64,000 nt of DNA, taken from contig NZ_JQLI01000003.1 in the NCBI RefSeq assembly GCF_000744095.1, positions 62,001-126,000 of the forward strand. The letters run 5' to 3'. The notes beneath the pieces are model-generated. The model was not told the DNA's origin and did no database searches. It worked only from the letters and a program-made list of their open reading frames with translations. The position numbers were made by a program, and so were the translations under genes. This DNA is from Cupriavidus necator A5-1 (GTDB taxonomy: Bacteria > Pseudomonadota > Gammaproteobacteria > Burkholderiales > Burkholderiaceae). This document shows positions 1 through 8,140 of the stretch, piece by piece (positions within the stretch are counted from its first letter, which is position 1; every line of letters begins with the position of its first letter).

Positions 1-500
1 ACCAGGTGCTGAGCGCCGAGAACGCCAAGCTGGACGGGCAGATCCGCGAGGTCAACAGCCTCAAGAAGGATATCGACGCGCTCCTGCAACGGCAGAAGGC
101 GGTGGAAAGCCTGCAGACCGAGCGCAACCGCCCGGTGCAGCTGCTCGAGGAACTGGTGCGGCAGGTGCCGGAAGGCGTCTACCTGACCAGCCTCAAGCAG
201 ACCGGTGAGTCCTTCACCATCGCGGGCGTGGCGCAGTCCAACGAGCGCATTTCCGAACTGCTGCGCAACCTGAGCGGCGTGGCCTGGCTGGACAAGGCCG
301 AGCTGGTCGAGTCCAAGGCGGTCACCATGACCAACAACCTGCGCGAGCAGCGCCGCCTGTTCGACTTCTCGATGCGCTTCGCCTACCGCGCGCCGGAGAC
401 GCCGCAGGGAGCGGACGGCAAGAAGGCCGCGCCGGCAGGCTCCGCACCAGCTGTACCGACACCCGCATCCGCAGCAGCCCCCGCAGCCGGAAAGGCCTGA
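1..500 (+). CDS. pilN: Type IV pilus inner-membrane assembly protein PilN (5' end missing)
   Basis: The reading frame is open from the window edge (codons in phase with position 3) to a TGA at 498-500, so the gene begins upstream. About 165 residues remain. They lack the N-terminal cytoplasmic tail and membrane segment expected of PilN. The visible part starts in a coiled-coil stretch rich in E, K and Q, followed by the compact periplasmic fold (QVPEGVYLTSLKQ, ending near AYRAP) and an Ala/Pro-rich tail of about 35 residues. PilN pairs with PilO in the periplasm and links cytoplasmic PilM to the PilP-PilQ secretin. The stop lies 2 bases before the next gene, and pilO, pilP and pilQ follow in order, which strongly supports the call. 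An internal GTG at position 6 could be mistaken for a start, but it is inside the protein. Confidence 0.9.
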   Translation, partial: QVLSAENAKLDGQIREVNSLKKDIDALLQRQKAVESLQTERNRPVQLLEELVRQVPEGVYLTSLKQTGESFTIAGVAQSNERISELLRNLSGVAWLDKAELVESKAVTMTNNLREQRRLFDFSMRFAYRAPETPQGADGKKAAPAGSAPAVPTPASAAAPAAGKA

Positions 501-502
501 CC

Positions 503-1174
503 ATGGCGCTCAATACCGAAATCAACCTGGCTGACCTCACCAGCCAGTTCCGCGGGCTCAACCTGAACGAGCCGGAAACCTGGCCGGCCGCGCCGCGCGT
601 GCTGTTCGCGGTGATGGCCGCGGCGCTGGTGCTGCTGCTGGGCTGGCAGTTCTACTGGAGCGCCAAGTTCGACGAACTCGACCGCCAGCGCCAGGAGCAG
701 GAAAGCCTCAAGCAGGCCTACCAGTCCAAGGTGACGCAGGTGGCCAACCTCGACGCGCTGCGCGAGCAGAAGAAGCAGGTGGAGCAGCGCGTGGCGCTGC
801 TCGAGCGCCAGCTCCCCAACAAGACCGAAATGGACGCGCTGCTGGCTGACGTCAACCACGCCGGCGTTGCGCGCGGCCTGCAGTTCGAGCTGTTCAAGCC
901 GCAGGCGGCGGTGATCAAGCCTTACTTTGCCGAGATCCCGGTGAACCTGCGCGTGACCGGCCGCTACCACGAGGTGGCGCAGTTCAATGCCGACGTGGCC
1001 GCGCTGTCGCGCATCGTGTCGATGCAGAACCTGCAACTGGCCAATACCAAGGACGGCGGGCTGTCGATGGAGGCGGTGGCGATGGCCTACCGCGCGCTCG
1101 ATCCGGAAGAGCAGGCCGCGCAGCGCAAAGCCGCCGCGGCTGCCGCCGCCGCCAAGCAGGGAGGTGCCAAATGA
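503..1174 (+). CDS. pilO: Type IV pilus assembly protein PilO
   Basis: The 223-residue protein has a short cytoplasmic N-terminus and one membrane segment at about residues 32-51 (VLFAVMAAALVLLLGW). A coiled coil follows at about 55-112, then a periplasmic ferredoxin-like domain. The last 20 residues are almost all Ala and Lys. PilO forms heterodimers with PilN and, with PilP, builds the inner-membrane alignment complex of the type IV pilus machine. The ATG at 503 lies 2 bases after pilN, and the stop overlaps the pilP start by 4 bases (ATGA), so translation is probably coupled. Length and topology are normal for the family. Identification rests on topology plus position, since PilO sequence is poorly conserved. 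Confidence 0.93.
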   Translation: MALNTEINLADLTSQFRGLNLNEPETWPAAPRVLFAVMAAALVLLLGWQFYWSAKFDELDRQRQEQESLKQAYQSKVTQVANLDALREQKKQVEQRVALLERQLPNKTEMDALLADVNHAGVARGLQFELFKPQAAVIKPYFAEIPVNLRVTGRYHEVAQFNADVAALSRIVSMQNLQLANTKDGGLSMEAVAMAYRALDPEEQAAQRKAAAAAAAAKQGGAK

Positions 1175-1722
1175 GCCGCACCGTCCGTACCCGTAGCCTG
1201 GCATGGGCCGCAGCGCCGCGCACGGTCGCGGTGGCAGCGCTCGCGGTCGGCCTGCTGGGCGCCTGCGGCGCCAGCGACGAGAACGCGCTGCGCCAGTGGA
1301 TGGACGCCACCCGCAACGCCCGCGCCAAGCCGCCCGAGCCGCTGCCGGAGGCCCGGCCCTACGTGCCGCGCGAGTACGCCGTGGCCAATGCGCCCGAGCC
1401 GTTCGCGCAGGCCAAGATCGGCGAGCTGAACAAGACGCTGCCGGATTCGCCCGAGGCCGGGCGGCGCCGCGAGCCGCTGGAAGACTACCCGCTCGAGAAC
1501 TTCAAGATGCTCGGGATGATGAAGAAGAACGGGGAAACCTTCGGCATCGTCAGGGTTGATAACAAGATCCACCACATCAAGGTGGGTCAGTATCTCGGCC
1601 AGAGCTATGGCCGGGTGGTCCGCATCACCGATCAGGAGATCGTGTTGCGTGAATTGGTCCGGGAGGGGGTATCAGAGTGGAAAGAGAAAATGACCAGCCT
1701 GAAGCTGGAGGTGGCGGCATGA
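1171..1722 (+). CDS. pilP: Type IV pilus assembly lipoprotein PilP
   Basis: This is a 183-residue lipoprotein. A signal peptide ends in the lipobox LLGAC with the lipidated cysteine at residue 32. A disordered Pro/Glu-rich linker follows (residues about 45-95). The C-terminal beta domain (about 105-180) contains LENFKMLGMMKKNGETFGIV and ends at WKEKMTSLKLEV, the conserved PilP core. PilP is anchored to the inner membrane, and this domain contacts the N domains of PilQ. It overlaps pilO at its start and pilQ at its stop (both ATGA), the standard pilMNOPQ arrangement. The signal sequence is Arg-rich and long (about 31 residues), but the start is fixed by the overlap with pilO. Confidence 0.94.
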   Translation: MSRTVRTRSLAWAAAPRTVAVAALAVGLLGACGASDENALRQWMDATRNARAKPPEPLPEARPYVPREYAVANAPEPFAQAKIGELNKTLPDSPEAGRRREPLEDYPLENFKMLGMMKKNGETFGIVRVDNKIHHIKVGQYLGQSYGRVVRITDQEIVLRELVREGVSEWKEKMTSLKLEVAA

Positions 1723-3845
1723 CCCTCGCGCGCTGGTACCGTGCGCTCGCGGGCGCCTTAATCACGACGCTGGTGCTGGCCGCTCCGGCCGCGCTGGCAC
1801 AAAGCAACCGGGTCAAGTCGGTGGACGCCAGCGTGGTCGGCGAGCAGACCGTCTTGACGATCGAGCTCGAACGGCCGCCGGCGCAGAAGCCGGTGGACTT
1901 CACCACGCAGAACCCGGCACGGCTGGCGATCGATTTCTTCGATACCGGCTTTGCCAACCGGCGCGCGCAGTATGACTACGGCGGCAAGCTGGTCAAGACC
2001 GCCAACGTAGTGCAGATCGGCGACCGCACCCGCGTGATCGTCGACCTCACGCGCACCGCCACCTATCGCACCGAGGTGCGCGGCAATTACTTCGTGGTGG
2101 CGCTGGATAACGTGGCGCCCGCGGTCAAGAGCGCTGCGCCCACGTTCGCGCCGGCAGCGACGGTGACGCCGGTGGCCGCGGCGGCGCGGCCGTCGGTGCG
2201 CAATATCGACTTCCGCCGCGGTGCCGACGGTGCCGGGCGCGTGGTGGTGGACCTGTCATCGCGCGACTCGGGCATCAATATCGCGCAACAGGGCAAGCAC
2301 GTGGTGGTCGACTTCCTCGGCACCACGCTGCCCGACAACCTGCGCCGTCGCTACGACGTCAGCGACTTCGGCACGCCGGTGCAGAGCCTGCGCGCCAACG
2401 ACGCCAACGGCAACGCGCGCCTGACCATCGAGCCGAGCGGCAACTGGGAGTACAGCTCGTACCAGACCGACACGCAGTTCGTGGTCGAAGTGCGCCCGGT
2501 CAAGGAAGACCCGACCAAGCTGATCAGCGGCCCGGGCTACCGCGGCGAGCGCCTGTCGCTGAACTTCCAGAACATCGACATCCGCTCGCTGCTGCAGGTG
2601 TTTGCCGATTTCACCAACCTGAACATCATCACCAGCGAAAGCGTGCAGGGCAACCTGACGCTGCGCCTGAAGGACGTGCCGTGGGACCAGGCGCTGCAGA
2701 TCGTGATGGATGCCAAGGGGCTGGCGTCGCGCCGCAACGGCAATGTGCTGTGGGTGGCGCCCAAGGCCGAGCTGCAGACCAAGGAGAAGCTCGAGCTGGA
2801 GTCGCAGCAGCAGATCAATGACCTCGAGCCGATCCGCAGCCAGGTGTTCCAGCTCAACTACCAGCGCGCCGAGGACGTGCGCCGGATGCTGCTGGGCATG
2901 AGCGCCGGCGCTGGCGCCGGCGGCGGTGCCGTGCCCGCGGTCGGTACGGCGGGCGCGGCGGGTGCAAGCGCGCGCATGCTGTCCAAGCGCGGTTCGCTGA
3001 CGGCCGATGCGCGTACCAACCAGCTGTTCGTGTCGGATATCGCCAGCAAGCTGGAAGAGGTGCAGAGCTTTATCGGCAAGATCGATATCCCGGTGCGGCA
3101 GGTGATCATCGAGGCGCGCATCGTCGAGGCCACCGACTCTTTCAGCCGCAACCTGGGTGTGAAGCTGGGCTTTGCCGGGCAATACAACAACGCCCGCGTC
3201 GGCAACACGTACAACAACGTGCTGCCCGGTGCGACCTCCGACAATGGCCCGTTCCTGAGCCTGCCGGCCGGTGCCATCAACGGCACCAACCCGGCCAATA
3301 TCGCGGTCAGCCTGTTCAACAGCGCCGCCACCAAGTTCCTGGCACTGGAGTTGTCGGCGCTGGAAGCGGATGGCAAGGGCAAGATCATCTCCAGCCCGCG
3401 CGTGGTCACGGCAAACAACATCAAGGCGCTGATCGAGCAGGGTACCGAGCTGCCGTACCAGGCGGCGACCTCCAGCGGTGCCACCTCGGTGCAGTTCCGC
3501 AAGGCCAACCTGAAGCTGGAAGTGACGCCGCAGATCACGCCCGAAGGCAATGTGCTGCTGGACGTGGACGTGAACAAGGACAGCGTGGGCATCCAGACCA
3601 CCTCGGGCTTTGCCATCGACACCAAGCACGTGCAGACCCAGGTGCTGGTGGAGAACGGCGGCACGGTGGTGATCGGCGGCATCTACACCCAGACCGAGTC
3701 CAACGACACCGACAAGGTGCCGCTGCTGGGCGATATCCCGGTGCTGGGCTACCTGTTCAAGAACAACGCCAAGGTGCGCAACCGCACCGAGCTGCTGGTG
3801 TTCCTGACGCCGCGCATCCTGAACGACAGCGTGTCGCTGAGGTAG
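1719..3845 (+). CDS. pilQ: Type IV pilus outer-membrane secretin PilQ
   Basis: PilQ forms the outer-membrane ring through which the pilus emerges. I chose the ATG at 1719, which overlaps the pilP stop, giving 708 residues. An upstream TTG-type start at 1677 would add 14 residues lying inside pilP. The signal peptide ends at about A27 (AALA/Q). Two AMIN domains, thought to bind peptidoglycan, lie at about 33-125 and 160-262. A secretin/TonB short N-terminal domain lies at about 280-345 (NIDIRSLLQVFADFTNLNII). The next N domain carries a Gly/Ala-rich insert at about 395-420. The secretin barrel spans about 450-708 with VPLLGDIPVLGYLFK and LVFLTPRIL. A hairpin with a T-run follows at 3896-3925, so the pil operon probably ends here. 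Confidence 0.97.
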   Translation: MTLARWYRALAGALITTLVLAAPAALAQSNRVKSVDASVVGEQTVLTIELERPPAQKPVDFTTQNPARLAIDFFDTGFANRRAQYDYGGKLVKTANVVQIGDRTRVIVDLTRTATYRTEVRGNYFVVALDNVAPAVKSAAPTFAPAATVTPVAAAARPSVRNIDFRRGADGAGRVVVDLSSRDSGINIAQQGKHVVVDFLGTTLPDNLRRRYDVSDFGTPVQSLRANDANGNARLTIEPSGNWEYSSYQTDTQFVVEVRPVKEDPTKLISGPGYRGERLSLNFQNIDIRSLLQVFADFTNLNIITSESVQGNLTLRLKDVPWDQALQIVMDAKGLASRRNGNVLWVAPKAELQTKEKLELESQQQINDLEPIRSQVFQLNYQRAEDVRRMLLGMSAGAGAGGGAVPAVGTAGAAGASARMLSKRGSLTADARTNQLFVSDIASKLEEVQSFIGKIDIPVRQVIIEARIVEATDSFSRNLGVKLGFAGQYNNARVGNTYNNVLPGATSDNGPFLSLPAGAINGTNPANIAVSLFNSAATKFLALELSALEADGKGKIISSPRVVTANNIKALIEQGTELPYQAATSSGATSVQFRKANLKLEVTPQITPEGNVLLDVDVNKDSVGIQTTSGFAIDTKHVQTQVLVENGGTVVIGGIYTQTESNDTDKVPLLGDIPVLGYLFKNNAKVRNRTELLVFLTPRILNDSVSLR

Positions 3846-3895
3846 GCGGAAGCCGGCGCCGGCCCGCGCATCGGGCCGGATACAGTAGACTGACA

Positions 3896-3925
3896 GGCCG
3901 CATCGACCGATGCGGCCATTTTTTT
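3896..3925 (+). terminator. Rho-independent terminator of the pil operon
   Basis: A perfect 9-bp stem (GGCCGCATC at 3896-3904, GATGCGGCC at 3909-3917) with a 4-base GACC loop is followed by A and seven T residues (3919-3925). It lies 50 bases after the pilQ stop and before aroK, so aroK-aroB probably have their own promoter or depend on read-through. Confidence 0.85.
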
Positions 3926-4034
3926 GCGCACCGCGGCCGTCCGGGCGAGGAGACGGTCCAGGGAGGACGGGGCGGATACCGGCATGTGGCCCATGCTGCA
4001 CCGCCACTTGCCGGGCGCGCCACAACATAAGAAG

Positions 4035-4775
4035 ATGATGCAGTTCCCAACCGGGGAGGACGGCCCGCATGCCGCGCTCCCGAACGACAGTCCAGTGACA
4101 GCCTCAGCGACAGGGCCGGCGGCACAGCGCCCCGCTCCGGATCGACCCGACCGCGATCGATCGGAATCCGATCGACCGGAATCCGATCGACCAAACCTCT
4201 TTTTCGTCGGCCTGATGGGCGCCGGCAAGACCACCGTGGGCCGCACGGTGGCGCGGCGCCTGCACTATCCGTTCTTCGATTCCGATCACGAACTCGAGGC
4301 ACACTGCGGCGTGCGCATCCCGGTGATCTTCGAACACGAGGGCGAAGCGGGCTTCCGCGATCGCGAGGCCGCCATGATCCGCGAGCTGGCCGCGCGCCAG
4401 GGCATCGTGCTGGCTACCGGCGGCGGTGCCGTGCTGCGCGCCGAGAACCGCGAGGTGCTCAAGGCCCGCGGCACGGTCGTCTACCTGCGCGCGAGCCCGC
4501 ACGACCTGTGGCTGCGCACCCGCCACGACCGCAACCGCCCGCTGCTGCAGACCGAGGATCCCAAGGGCAAGCTCGAGGCGCTGTACGCCGAGCGCGACCC
4601 GCTTTACCGCGAAGTGGCGGACTTCATCATCGAAACCGGCAAGCCCTCGGTGGCGCAGCTTGCTAATATGGTGTTGATGCAACTTGAAATGGCCGGTTTC
4701 CCGATCGATCCCCCGCAGCCGGCCGCCGAGCAGTCCGGCCAGTCCGGGCAGCCGGCGCAGGACCCCAATCCATGA
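4035..4775 (+). CDS. aroK: Shikimate kinase AroK
   Basis: AroK phosphorylates shikimate with ATP in the chorismate pathway. From the ATG at 4035 the protein has 246 residues. The Walker A motif GLMGAGKTT lies at about 59-67, the shikimate-binding FFDSD at about 80-84, the GEAGFRDRE segment at about 103-110, the TGGGAV loop at about 125-130, and the lid segment RNRPLL further on. The kinase core is normal. The N-terminus is about 50 residues longer than typical 170-190-residue AroK, and its end is charged and built on a 15-bp tandem repeat (4154-4192). The start is uncertain: TTG 3924, ATG 3984, ATG 4035/4038 and GTG 4095 are all in frame, and none has a strong ribosome binding site. The 3' end overlaps aroB by 4 bases. 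Confidence 0.9.
   Translation: MMQFPTGEDGPHAALPNDSPVTASATGPAAQRPAPDRPDRDRSESDRPESDRPNLFFVGLMGAGKTTVGRTVARRLHYPFFDSDHELEAHCGVRIPVIFEHEGEAGFRDREAAMIRELAARQGIVLATGGGAVLRAENREVLKARGTVVYLRASPHDLWLRTRHDRNRPLLQTEDPKGKLEALYAERDPLYREVADFIIETGKPSVAQLANMVLMQLEMAGFPIDPPQPAAEQSGQSGQPAQDPNP
4154..4192 (+). repeat. 15-bp in-frame tandem repeat within aroK
   Basis: CGATCGATCGGAATC (4154-4168) is followed directly by CGATCGACCGGAATC (4169-4183) and a partial third copy CGATCGACC (4184-4192). The unit is five codons long, so copy-number changes would keep the frame. It encodes DRSES-DRPES-DRP just before the kinase fold. Confidence 0.85.
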
Positions 4776-5878
4776 TTACGCTTGAAGTTGACCTGGGAGC
4801 GCGCAGCTACCCCATCCATATCGGCACTGGCCTGCTCGACAACGCCGAGCTGCTGCGCCCGCACGTGCGCGGGCAACACGCCGTCATCGTCACCAATGAA
4901 ACCGTGGGGCCGCTGTACGCGGCGCGCGTGCAAGCCGGCCTGAAGGCGCTCGGCAAGACCGTGCGCACCGTAACGCTGCCCGACGGCGAAGCCTTCAAGC
5001 ACTGGGAAACGCTGAATCTGATCTTCGACGCGCTGCTGCAGGCCGGCGCCGACCGCAAGACCACGCTGGTCGCGCTGGGCGGCGGCGTGGTGGGCGACAT
5101 GACCGGGTTTGCCGCCGCCTGCTACATGCGCGGCGTGCCTTTTATCCAGATGCCGACCACGCTGTTGGCACAGGTGGATTCGTCGGTGGGCGGCAAGACT
5201 GGCATCAACCACCCGCTCGGCAAGAACATGATCGGGGCGTTCCACCAGCCCAACGCGGTGATCGCCGACATCGACACGCTGCGCACCCTGCCCCCGCGCG
5301 AGCTGGCCGCCGGCATGGCCGAGGTCATCAAGCACGGCGCCATCGCCGATGCGGAGTACTTCGGCTGGATCGAGCGCAATATCAAGGCGCTGAACGACTG
5401 CGACCCCGAGCTGATGGCGGTGGCCGTGCAGCGCTCGTGCGAGATCAAGGCCGGCGTGGTGGCGCAGGACGAGCGCGAGGGCGGGCTGCGTGCCATCCTC
5501 AATTTCGGCCACACCTTCGGCCACGCGATCGAGGCGGGCATGGGCTACGGCGCATGGCTGCACGGCGAGGCGGTGGGCTGCGGCATGGTGATGGCCGCCG
5601 ACCTGTCGCATCGGCTCGGGTTTATCGATATCGAGACGCTGGCGCGCATCCGCACGCTGACCCAGGCCGCCATGCTGCCCGTGGTGGCGCCGGAACTGGG
5701 CACCGATCGCTATATCGAACTGATGAAGGTCGACAAGAAGGCCGAGGCCGGCAGCGTCAAGTTCATCCTGCTGAAGAAGCTCGGCGAGGCGTTCATCACC
5801 ACCGTGCCCGATGCCGACCTGCGTGCCACGCTGCAGCACGCCGTTCTTAAACCTCCCACCGAGGCCACGGTCGCGTGA
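4772..5878 (+). CDS. aroB: 3-dehydroquinate synthase AroB
   Basis: AroB converts DAHP to 3-dehydroquinate, the second step of the shikimate pathway, using NAD+ and a divalent metal in the cytoplasm. The 368-residue length is typical. Visible features are the NAD-binding loop ALGGGVVGDMTGF at about 103-115, the PTTLLAQVDSSVGGKTGIN stretch at about 127-145, the metal and substrate residues in KHGAI and in NFGHTFGHAIE, and HGEAVGCGM near residue 265. The ATG at 4772 overlaps the aroK stop (ATGA), so aroK and aroB form a coupled pair, a conserved arrangement downstream of pilQ in many proteobacteria. The stop is followed by 48 bases and then dgt. Confidence 0.97.
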   Translation: MITLEVDLGARSYPIHIGTGLLDNAELLRPHVRGQHAVIVTNETVGPLYAARVQAGLKALGKTVRTVTLPDGEAFKHWETLNLIFDALLQAGADRKTTLVALGGGVVGDMTGFAAACYMRGVPFIQMPTTLLAQVDSSVGGKTGINHPLGKNMIGAFHQPNAVIADIDTLRTLPPRELAAGMAEVIKHGAIADAEYFGWIERNIKALNDCDPELMAVAVQRSCEIKAGVVAQDEREGGLRAILNFGHTFGHAIEAGMGYGAWLHGEAVGCGMVMAADLSHRLGFIDIETLARIRTLTQAAMLPVVAPELGTDRYIELMKVDKKAEAGSVKFILLKKLGEAFITTVPDADLRATLQHAVLKPPTEATVA

Positions 5879-5926
5879 TCGATCGGTTATGCCTCGCAAC
5901 CCTGACCCAGCTCACCGGATTGCCGC

Positions 5927-7063
5927 ATGACCGACTTTGAAAGCCATCTCGCCCCGTACGCCGCCCGCTCCGCGCAGACGCGCGGCCGGGTGCATGCCGA
6001 ACCCGCGTCGCTGTCGCGCAGTGAATTCCAGCGCGACCGCGACCGGGTGATCCACAGCACGGCGTTCCGGCGGCTCGAGTACAAGACCCAGGTCTTCGTC
6101 AACCACGAGGGAGACCTGTTCCGCACCCGCCTGACCCATAGCCTGGAGGTGGCGCAGATCGCCCGTTCGATCGCGCGCAACCTGCGGCTCAACGAAGACC
6201 TGGTCGAGGCCATCTCGTTGGCGCACGACCTGGGACACACCCCCTTCGGCCACGCCGGGCAGGATGCGCTCAACACCTGCATGAAAAACTACGGCGGCTT
6301 CGAGCACAACCTGCAGAGCCTGCTGGTGGTGGACGAGCTGGAAGAGCGCTACGGCGGCTTCAACGGGCTGAACCTGACCTTCGAGACGCGCGAGGGCATC
6401 CTCAAGCATTGCTCGCGCGTCAATGCCGCGGCGCTGGGCGAGCTGGGCCGGCGCTTCCTGGAAGGCACACAGCCGTCGCTCGAGGCACAGCTGGCCAACC
6501 TGGCCGACGAGATCGCCTACAACAACCACGATATTGACGACGGCCTGCGTTCCGGCCTGCTGACGCTGGAACAGCTCGACGAAGTGCCGATGTGGGAGCG
6601 CCACCGTGCCGAGGTGGCCGATGCCTTCCCCGGCATCAACGGCCGCCGCGCCATCAACGAGACGGTCCGGCGCATGATCAACACGCTGATCGTCGACCTG
6701 ATCGAGACCACCAGCAGCAATATTGCCGCAGCCAACCCGCGCAATATTGACGCGGTGCGAGCCGCCGGCCCGCTGGTCGGCTTCAGCCCGCAGATCCACG
6801 AGGAAGCCGCGGCGCTCAAGCGCTTCCTGTTCCGGCACCTGTACCGGCATTACCTGGTGATGCGCATGTCGGCCAAGGCGCAGCGCATCGTCGGCGACCT
6901 GTTCCAGGCCTTCATGTCCGATCCGCGCCTGCTGCCGCCGCAGTACCAGGCCGGTCACGGCGCCGACCAGCCGCGGCTGATCGCGCATTACATCGCCGGC
7001 ATGACCGACCGCTACGCGATCCGCGAGCATCGCCGCATCTTTGCCGTGAGCGAGGGCGACTGA
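5927..7063 (+). CDS. dgt: Deoxyguanosinetriphosphate triphosphohydrolase-like protein
   Basis: This is an HD-domain dNTP triphosphohydrolase of 378 residues (Dgt type 2/SAMHD1-like branch), expected to split dGTP or other dNTPs to nucleoside and triphosphate. The metal-binding HD motifs are visible: H71 in RLTHSLEVAQ, H100-D101 in AHDLGHTPFGH, and a later D in NHDIDDG. The N-terminal motif FQRDRDRVIHSTAFRRLEYKTQ is characteristic of the family. The gene is on the aroB side with a 48-base gap and may be cotranscribed. A 12-bp palindrome (CAGGCGCGCCTG, 7071-7082) lies just after the stop. Exact nucleotide preference cannot be read from the sequence. Confidence 0.92.
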   Translation: MTDFESHLAPYAARSAQTRGRVHAEPASLSRSEFQRDRDRVIHSTAFRRLEYKTQVFVNHEGDLFRTRLTHSLEVAQIARSIARNLRLNEDLVEAISLAHDLGHTPFGHAGQDALNTCMKNYGGFEHNLQSLLVVDELEERYGGFNGLNLTFETREGILKHCSRVNAAALGELGRRFLEGTQPSLEAQLANLADEIAYNNHDIDDGLRSGLLTLEQLDEVPMWERHRAEVADAFPGINGRRAINETVRRMINTLIVDLIETTSSNIAAANPRNIDAVRAAGPLVGFSPQIHEEAAALKRFLFRHLYRHYLVMRMSAKAQRIVGDLFQAFMSDPRLLPPQYQAGHGADQPRLIAHYIAGMTDRYAIREHRRIFAVSEGD

Positions 7064-7086
7064 CCGGCGCCAGGCGCGCCTGCGCA

Positions 7087-7097
7087 TAATTGGGGAC
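7087..7097 (+). repeat. Left flanking inverted repeat of the RAYT gene
   Basis: TAATTGGGGAC lies 43 bases upstream of the transposase-like start. Its reverse complement matches 10 of 11 bases of GTCCCCATTTA downstream of that gene. GGGGAC/GTCCCC pairs bracketing genes of this family are something I recall from other proteobacteria. I treat the pair as a possible element boundary. Confidence 0.5.
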
Positions 7098-7140
7098 GGA
7101 TCAGGCTATCATGCGGGCTTCGATGCTCGCATGACCTGTC

Positions 7141-7866
7141 ATGGCCCGCCTTCCCCGTTTCTCTCCCGCCGGTTTCCCCGCCCTGGTGTTGCAACGTGGC
7201 AACAATCGCCAGGACGTCTTCCTGGGTCCCGACGACTACCTGCACTACCTAGACTGCCTGCGCATGGCGGCGCGCGAGCATGACCTCGCGGTCCACGCCT
7301 ACACGCTGCGGCCCAACCACGTGCACCTGGTGGCCACGCCAAAGGGGCCGGATTCACTGAGCCTGACCATGCAGGCGGTCGGCCGTCGCTACGCGCGCTA
7401 TTTCAACCGCGTGGCCAACCGCACCGGAACGCTGTGGGAAGGGCGCTTCCGCTCGGCGGTGTTCGACGCGGCCCAGTGGATGCTCCCGGCTATGCTTTAC
7501 GTCGAAGCCAACGCGCTGCGCGCCGGCGAGGTGAGCACGCCGGAGGCCGACCGCTGGAGCAGCTACCGCCACCACGCCGGCATCGAGGCCAGCCCGTTTG
7601 TAAGCGACCACTCTGCTTACTGGGACCTGGGCAACACGCCGTTCGAGCGCCAGTCCAACTACCGTTCGCTGACCGCGGAAGGCCTGTCGACCAAAACGCT
7701 GGCCACGCTGCGCAGCCACGCACACAGCGGCTGGCCCCTCGGCGACGAAACGTTCCTGGCGCAACTCGAACGCCATGCGACCCGGCGCGTCCAGCCGCTT
7801 CCGAAAGGACGCCCCAAGAAGGTGCAGGCACCCCCAGGGGACGTGGCCGAGCCGACGCAAAAGTGA
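7141..7866 (+). CDS. REP-associated tyrosine transposase (RAYT, Y1_Tnp family)
   Basis: This 241-residue protein is of the IS200-like/TnpREP group of single-strand DNA transposases. The HUH-type metal site appears as H60-V-H62 in LRPNHVHLVATP. The candidate catalytic tyrosine is Y84 or Y87 in GRRYARYFNR. The following GTLWEGRFRS and YVEANALRAG segments are typical of RAYTs. Such proteins act on short palindromic REP hairpins and are usually single-copy, domesticated genes rather than active insertion sequences. The C-terminus is a basic tail. The gene stands alone between dgt and gltB and is bracketed by a GGGGAC/GTCCCC pair. A small hairpin (CACCG-AAA-CGGTG, 7888-7900) lies just downstream. 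There is no partner TnpB and no sign of damage. Confidence 0.88.
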   Translation: MARLPRFSPAGFPALVLQRGNNRQDVFLGPDDYLHYLDCLRMAAREHDLAVHAYTLRPNHVHLVATPKGPDSLSLTMQAVGRRYARYFNRVANRTGTLWEGRFRSAVFDAAQWMLPAMLYVEANALRAGEVSTPEADRWSSYRHHAGIEASPFVSDHSAYWDLGNTPFERQSNYRSLTAEGLSTKTLATLRSHAHSGWPLGDETFLAQLERHATRRVQPLPKGRPKKVQAPPGDVAEPTQK

Positions 7867-7869
7867 TGT

Positions 7870-7880
7870 GTCCCCATTTA
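7870..7880 (-). repeat. Right flanking inverted repeat of the RAYT gene
   Basis: GTCCCCATTTA, 4 bases after the RAYT stop, is the inverted partner of TAATTGGGGAC at 7087-7097. A hairpin CACCGAAACGGTG follows at 7888-7900. Confidence 0.5.
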
Positions 7881-7935
7881 AATCGATCACCGAAACGGTG
7901 CGTTAGTTAATGTGTTCTGACCCTATTTAAAAATT

Positions 7936-7964
7936 TTGCGAGCCGAATAGGATTCCCATATAGT
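7936..7964 (+). promoter_or_regulatory. Sigma-70 type promoter for gltBD
   Basis: TTGCGA at 7936-7941 and TATAGT at 7959-7964 are separated by exactly 17 bases, inside an AT-rich stretch that stands out from the GC-rich surroundings. The implied transcript would have a leader of about 170 bases before the gltB start at 8141. Confidence 0.55.
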
Positions 7965-8140
7965 TGCTCCACCCACAGTCATTGTGCGGCGCGTCACGCT
8001 CGTGTACGCCGCTGCGGCCCGCAGACAGCTTCGTCCCCGATTCCCACCCGCCGACTCCGGCCGGCTGGTTATTTAGAAAGCGCGCGGTCCCCGTTCCGGT
8101 ACGCCCAGTCGTTCGCGCAGCCTTCACCGGAATTCAGCCC

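Noticed and set aside
3924..4034. aroK start at the TTG at 3924
   Set aside because: It falls inside the T-run of the pilQ terminator and could not be translated from an aroK transcript initiated after it.
7964..8140. Longer gltB start at 7964
   Set aside because: The extra 59 residues are Pro/Arg/Ser-rich without family resemblance and overlap the promoter region. GTG 8141 gives a 42-residue propeptide before the catalytic cysteine.
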